Part shown: in pieces, positions 41,645 to 45,476 of the stretch
Numbering within the stretch: the first letter of the stretch is position 1
Layout: every line of letters starts with the position of its first letter
From: CAVQEK01 sp964596645
Lineage (GTDB): Bacteria > Bacteroidota > Bacteroidia > Cytophagales > Cyclobacteriaceae
Assembly (NCBI GenBank): GCA_964596645.1
Contig: CAZQVB010000035.1
Span: 1-45,476, forward strand
Direction of reading: 5' to 3'
DNA length: 45,476 nt
Position numbers and translations under genes: made by a program
The notes under the pieces: model-generated
What the model saw: only the letters and a program-made list of their open reading frames with translations
Databases searched by the model: none
Told to the model about the DNA's origin: nothing

Positions 41645-42971
41645 TTTCATCCACAGTGACCTTGAGAATAGAGCGGGTATTGTCGGTGACTTTGAAGCGG
41701 TTGTCGATGCGGTGGCCTACCACCCAGGCTATGGCTTCACCCGAGCAAAGCACAAGCACACGCGATTTCAAGTTTACTGGAATTTTGCTATCAATCATAA
41801 AATCGCTCACCTTTTTTTTGCCGCGCATACCGAGCGGAATAAACCAGTCACCAGCCTGCCACGGCCGTATTTTAAACGGAAATTTCACCGTATCTGCGTC
41901 CAGATATGCCTGCATATGATCCGGCACCACCGACCCGGTCTTCGCCTCAATTCGCTCCAGCAAAAATCGGCGACCGCTGTACTCAAACTCCGCATCTGTT
42001 GCCTCTATAGTGCCATGCTGTGAGGCCACTGCCCGGTCTGGGCTTACAATGATTGAGCTGCGATCAATATTGGCGGTGTGCGTAGCGGAGCTAAATAGCC
42101 GGCCCGGTTCACGTTGCTGCCAGCACTGGCACATTTCTCGGGCCTGCACGTAGCCAAAGCCAAACGGCTTGATCAGCTCTGACAACAGCAGTGCGGGCGA
42201 GGGCAATTGTGACAGCCGCTCCATGTGTATGTAGGTATGCGCACCCGCAATATCTACGCACGACGCGCGTGCATTTTCTACACTGGCCAGCAGCACAGCC
42301 TCAGTAGCGGCCAGCCGCTCAAAGGTAGTGCTGAAGGTATTTTCCAGGTTGGGGTTGATCTTTCGAAGGGCCGGTACTACGTCATGGCGGATCAGGTTGC
42401 GGGCATAGTGCCGCGTTTTGTTCGACCGGTCTTCACGCCATTGCAGACCGTGGCGGGCGGCATAGGCAGCAATATCGTGCCGGCTGGCAAAAAGCATCGG
42501 GCGGATAAGGCGCTCCTGGCGCGACACAATGCCCCGCACACCACTGATGCCGGTGCCTTTGGCAAAGTTAAAAAGGGCCGTTTCTATGGAGTCATTGCGG
42601 TGGTGCGCTGTCGCGATCAGGTCATAGCCTTCCTTGTCTGCCACTGTTTCCATCCACCGCATGCGCAATAGCCGGGCAGCCATCTGTATGGATATTCCCT
42701 CTTCTTGTGCTTTTCCTGCGGTATCGAACTGCTGTGAATAAAAAGGAATACTGCCTGCCCGGGCCAGCGACCTGACAAAATCTTCGTCGCCGTCTGATTC
42801 CGGGCCTCGAAGCTGAAAATTGCAATGCGCTATGGCTACTTCGTGGGGGAGCAATGCAAACAGGCGCACCATCACCACTGAATCTATGCCGCCGCTCACG
42901 GCCAACAACACGCGCTGCTGCCCGGTCAGCAACGACTGCTCTGCCACAAAAGTCAAAAAGCGCTCCTCCAT
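41637..42971 (-). CDS. tilS: tRNA(Ile)-lysidine synthase
   Basis: A 444-residue enzyme that attaches lysine to the AUA-reading tRNA-Ile anticodon, essential for isoleucine decoding. The PP-loop is VSGGIDSVV (residues about 25-33), followed by AHCNFQLRG, ATAHHRNDSIET and the C-terminal TilS domain (FKIRPWQAGDWFIPLGMRGK). The frame runs to 43061, but the extra 30 codons cross into the divergent promoter region; ATG at 42969-42971 fits homologues. Confidence 0.94.
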   Translation of the reverse strand: MEERFLTFVAEQSLLTGQQRVLLAVSGGIDSVVMVRLFALLPHEVAIAHCNFQLRGPESDGDEDFVRSLARAGSIPFYSQQFDTAGKAQEEGISIQMAARLLRMRWMETVADKEGYDLIATAHHRNDSIETALFNFAKGTGISGVRGIVSRQERLIRPMLFASRHDIAAYAARHGLQWREDRSNKTRHYARNLIRHDVVPALRKINPNLENTFSTTFERLAATEAVLLASVENARASCVDIAGAHTYIHMERLSQLPSPALLLSELIKPFGFGYVQAREMCQCWQQREPGRLFSSATHTANIDRSSIIVSPDRAVASQHGTIEATDAEFEYSGRRFLLERIEAKTGSVVPDHMQAYLDADTVKFPFKIRPWQAGDWFIPLGMRGKKKVSDFMIDSKIPVNLKSRVLVLCSGEAIAWVVGHRIDNRFKVTDNTRSILKVTVDEND

Positions 42972-42994
42972 ATACCGGCCTGTTTTTATTTCGT

Positions 42995-43002
42995 TAGTTT
43001 TG
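42995..43002 (+). promoter_or_regulatory. -7 promoter element of the OstA-like gene
   Basis: TAGTTTTG matches TAnnTTTG exactly and lies 15 bp before the ATG at 43018 in the 46-bp divergent gap with tilS. No -33 box is evident, and the leader would be very short. Confidence 0.45.
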
Positions 43003-43017
43003 CAGTTTACCCTTTCT

Positions 43018-44655
43018 ATGAGCCTGAAAGTTATAAAATTACTGTTGCTTGTCGCATGCATATCGGGTGCAGTTGCCCAGGTATGGGCTCAGGAGCGCAT
43101 ACAGTTCAAGTACGAGGGCGACGTGCAAAAGGGTGGGCAGCGCGATGGTGAGAATGTGGTAAAGCTGATCGACAATGTGATTTTTGAGCATGGTTCCACC
43201 CTCATCTACTGCGACTCGGCCTATATATTCCGCGAGCGCCAGGTGCTGGAAGCTTTTGGTGATGTCCGTATTAACGATCGCGAAGACTCCGTCACCATTA
43301 CAGGCGATAAGCTGATCTACAGCGGTGACGAGCGCGTGGCCCAGCTTCGCGGCGATGTGGTGTATGTGGACGACTCCATACAACTATTCACCGATTTTCT
43401 CGATTACGACATGATCAACAAATCGGCCACCTACTTCAATGGCGGTAGAATAATCGACAATGTAAATATATTGACAAGCCAGCGCGGTGTGTACGACACC
43501 CAGGCAAAGATGATGCGCTTCAATGGTGAGGTGGTGTTGGTAAACCCCGATTACACGCTGGAGGCTGAGGAGCTGATCTACAACATAGTGACGAAAATAG
43601 CCAGAACCACCAGCTACACCACCATCACCACCACCGATGGCCGTGTATTGGTGGCAGAAGAGGGCAGTGAGTTTGATACGGCCAACAAAACGTCGGCCTT
43701 TCTGCTGGGCCGGGTAGAAACCGATTCCTACACGCTGGAAGCCGACGAGCTGTACTACAATCAACTCGACAAATACTACTCCGCCGAAGGCAACGTCTAT
43801 ATGTTGTCCAAAGAAGACAGCGTGATCATCATAGGAAGTAAGGCACAATACTGGCAGGAGCGTGACCTTATCAAGATCTATGGCAACCCTGTGATGAAAA
43901 AAGCAATGACCGGCGATACCCTGTATATGTCGGCCGATACGCTGGTATCCATCGACAGCGAAATAGAGGCCGAGAAGCGCCTGCTGGCATATTTCAATGT
44001 GAAATTGTTCAAAACGGATATGCAGGGCAAATGCGATTCTCTGGCGTACTTCCTGGCAGATTCCACCATCTTTTTCTATCGCGACCCGCTGCTTTGGAGC
44101 GAGGGCAGCCAGATATCAGCCGACTCCATCAACCTCACTATCAAAAACGGCACCCTAGACCAGATGCGTACCGATGTAAACTCCTTCATTATCTCAGAAG
44201 ACTCGGTCAATAATTTCAATCAGATAAAAGGACGCGACATGACGGCCAGCTTCAAGGGAAGCAGCATCGACAGAATAGATGTAGACGGCAATTGCGAAAG
44301 CATCTACTATACACTGGACGATGAAGAGAACCAACTGATAGGAATGAATAAAATACTTGCCAGCAACATGCTCATTAAATTTCAAGACAACGAGATCGAT
44401 AAAATTATACCGCGGGTGAGCCCTGAAGGGCGTTTCATACCCCCACACGAGCTAAAGGAAGATGAGCGACGGCTGGCAGGCTTTAGCTGGCGCATAGCAG
44501 AGAAGCCAACACTGCAGGATGTGCTCAACAACACACCTGGAGTAGAAGAAGAAGGGGGCGATGATGAACCCGTTGCCCAGCCCACCGTCCAGGAACCCAA
44601 GGCCCCGGCTGGCGGAAAGAATAGTGCAGTAGAAGCCATACGCGACTTGCGATAA
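43018..44655 (+). CDS. OstA/LptA-like lipopolysaccharide transport protein
   Basis: A 545-residue exported protein: signal peptide (KVIKLLLLVACISGAVA, cleavage near VWA-Q) and a long array of OstA/LptA-type beta-jellyroll repeats (TLIYCDSAYIFRERQVLEAF, VTITGDKLIYSGDERVAQLR, YTLEADELYYNQLDKYYSAE, ...), ending in a Pro/Glu-rich tail. LptA forms a periplasmic bridge carrying LPS to the outer membrane; this protein is about three times longer than E. coli LptA, as usual in Bacteroidota where the OstA-like protein has more repeats. The frame opens at 42820 but the extension is antisense to tilS. It is divergent from tilS and followed by a CoA-binding protein. Confidence 0.88.
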   Translation: MSLKVIKLLLLVACISGAVAQVWAQERIQFKYEGDVQKGGQRDGENVVKLIDNVIFEHGSTLIYCDSAYIFRERQVLEAFGDVRINDREDSVTITGDKLIYSGDERVAQLRGDVVYVDDSIQLFTDFLDYDMINKSATYFNGGRIIDNVNILTSQRGVYDTQAKMMRFNGEVVLVNPDYTLEAEELIYNIVTKIARTTSYTTITTTDGRVLVAEEGSEFDTANKTSAFLLGRVETDSYTLEADELYYNQLDKYYSAEGNVYMLSKEDSVIIIGSKAQYWQERDLIKIYGNPVMKKAMTGDTLYMSADTLVSIDSEIEAEKRLLAYFNVKLFKTDMQGKCDSLAYFLADSTIFFYRDPLLWSEGSQISADSINLTIKNGTLDQMRTDVNSFIISEDSVNNFNQIKGRDMTASFKGSSIDRIDVDGNCESIYYTLDDEENQLIGMNKILASNMLIKFQDNEIDKIIPRVSPEGRFIPPHELKEDERRLAGFSWRIAEKPTLQDVLNNTPGVEEEGGDDEPVAQPTVQEPKAPAGGKNSAVEAIRDLR

Positions 44656-44736
44656 GGGCCTCGATTATAAACAAAAGCTCGCCAATGTTTTTTTACTATT
44701 CAGCCTCCGGCGCACTACTACACTAATTTTATAGTT

Positions 44737-45105
44737 ATGAAAAAAACGACAGCCATACTGGGTGCATCCAACAACCCATCGCGCTATGCCTACATAGCCG
44801 CAGGTATGCTCAAAGACTACGGGCACCCCATCATTCCCATCGGCATTAAGAAGGGGGAAGTTTATGGCGAGCCCATGGCCGACCTCCGCGAGAAGCCACA
44901 TTTTGATGACGTTCATACCGTAACCCTTTACATGAATCCTGAGCGACAAAAGGAGTGGTACGATTATATACTTTCCCTTTCACCAAAGCGCATCATTTTC
45001 AACCCCGGCACTGAAAATTATGAGCTGACCCAACAGGCAGAGGCTCAGGGTATAGAGACTATTCAAGCTTGCACCTTGGTGATGCTGCGCGCCGGCCAGT
45101 ACTGA
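44737..45105 (+). CDS. CoA-binding domain protein
   Basis: A 122-residue Rossmann-fold protein of the YccU-like CoA-binding family: TTAILGASNNPSRYAYIAA (Gly-rich loop), YGHPIIPIGIKKGEVYGEP, PKRIIFNPGTENYEL and GIETIQACTLVML with the conserved Cys near the end. The role is unknown; such proteins may be redox-related CoA sensors. The start is the ATG at 44737. Confidence 0.9.
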   Translation: MKKTTAILGASNNPSRYAYIAAGMLKDYGHPIIPIGIKKGEVYGEPMADLREKPHFDDVHTVTLYMNPERQKEWYDYILSLSPKRIIFNPGTENYELTQQAEAQGIETIQACTLVMLRAGQY

Positions 45106-45113
45106 AAAGGCTT

Positions 45114-45225
45114 GGTGGGTTGGTAGAATGGTGGGTTGGTAGAATGGTGGGTTGGTAGAATGGTGGGTTGGTAGAATGGTGGGTTGGTAAACTGGTGGGT
45201 TAGTAGATTGGTAAACTGGTGATTG
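45114..45225. repeat. 16-bp tandem repeat (minisatellite)
   Basis: Four perfect units of GGTGGGTTGGTAGAAT (45114-45177), then diverging units (GGTGGGTTGGTAAACT, GGTGGGTTAGTAGATT, ...). It begins nine bases after the CoA-binding gene stop. The G-runs could form quadruplex-like structures. A diverged copy of its right edge with flanking sequence occurs at 45308-45351. Simple GGTTGG-type repeats occur between genes in other Cytophagales; it is probably expansion by slippage, not a CRISPR, since there are no spacers. Confidence 0.9.
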
Positions 45226-45476
45226 GTGAACTATATAGCTGAAAGCTCAAAGTACCAAGATCACCAGGTCAGATGATAGTCGTACCGGCAGTGGGAAGGT
45301 AGACTTGTGGATTCGTAGACTGGCGATTGGTGAAATTTATAGCCGAAAGCAAAGTCTGAATATTGTCCGACAATGAGTTTGCCGCAGTCCAAGGAAATTT
45401 GGAGGGTCATGCAAGGGCCTTTATTCAGTCTTGTCCGGAGAAACCTTCGAAACACCTTTGGCTGTTTAGCGTGGCC
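45226..45476. other. repeat-derived intergenic sequence to window end
   Basis: GATTGGTGAA near 45231 and again near 45324, each followed by a TATAGC(T/C)GAAAGC block, show a duplication of about 45 bp beginning near 45203 and 45308. The rest has no recognised gene; a 64-codon minus-strand frame at the very end is not protein-like. Confidence 0.5.

Noticed and set aside
42820..43017. 66-residue N-terminal extension of the OstA-like protein
   Set aside because: It lies antisense to tilS; a signal peptide begins at the ATG at 43018.
45114..45225. Tandem array as CRISPR
   Set aside because: Units are contiguous 16-mers without unique spacers, and no cas genes are present.
1..45476. tRNA, rRNA and riboswitch search by eye
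   Set aside because: No T-loop-like GTTCGA blocks in a cloverleaf context, rRNA signatures or known riboswitch cores were noticed; a covariance-model scan would be needed to exclude small RNAs.

Overview
The window looks like a chromosomal segment of a Bacteroidota bacterium, most likely order Cytophagales. The reasons are TAnnTTTG-type -7 promoter elements, little Shine-Dalgarno signal, several TTG starts, an EF-G2 paralogue, a DUF2683/RelE toxin-antitoxin pair, head-GIN (DUF2807) and carboxypeptidase-regulatory-like secreted proteins, and an OstA-like protein beside tilS. Family and species cannot be fixed from the sequence. A run of 10 N at 26143-26152 shows that this is a draft assembly. 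I saw no rRNA, tRNA or CRISPR array.

Layout. 1-10.5 kb is core metabolism and information processing: an AddA/UvrD-like helicase-nuclease, hemE, ridA, a small membrane protein, gltX with a 66-residue follower, a cysteine desulfurase translationally coupled to glmM, and a tiny Cys-rich membrane protein. 10.7-11.4 kb holds a YfiR-family periplasmic protein. About 11.6-15.5 kb is an AT-rich accessory patch: a deleted IS1595-type remnant, an antitoxin with a beheaded toxin, an almost intact IS1595-family element and an orphan lipoprotein. 15.5-22.8 kb returns to conserved genes: comEC, a pterin pair (6-carboxytetrahydropterin synthase and folE) behind a striking operator-like palindrome, a metallophosphoesterase, an LEA-2 lipoprotein, a TauE/SafE permease and an HtrA protease. 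22.8-24.1 kb is a small insertion bounded by 51-bp direct repeats, carrying an AbiEii-like fragment and a RelE-type toxin-antitoxin pair. 24.1-29.1 kb has an Omp85-like barrel, a Tag glycosylase, and a same-strand sensory set: a haem-c lipoprotein, a HAMP-GAF-PAS membrane protein without an output domain, and a second YfiR protein.

29.3-32.95 kb is a compact four-gene plus-strand run (prfA, a beta-helix lipoprotein, a YjbQ-family gene, pepE). 33-39.7 kb is minus-strand: a DUF2807 protein, EF-G2, L-serine dehydratase, an acidic protein of unknown function and a carboxypeptidase-regulatory-like secreted protein. 40-45.1 kb has mdh, a cNMP-binding protein overlapping tilS, the divergent OstA/LptA-like gene and a CoA-binding protein. 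A degenerate 16-bp minisatellite closes the window.

The points most worth following are: (1) the 12-bp-arm palindrome over the promoter of the pterin operon; (2) the YfiR / haem-c lipoprotein / HAMP-GAF-PAS cluster, which looks like a periplasmic redox-sensing assembly without a visible output; (3) the EF-G2 whose G domain lacks canonical catalytic residues; (4) the repeat-bounded toxin-antitoxin island; and (5) the layered IS and toxin-antitoxin decay at 11.6-14.1 kb, where an IS end appears to supply the last codon and stop of an antitoxin.
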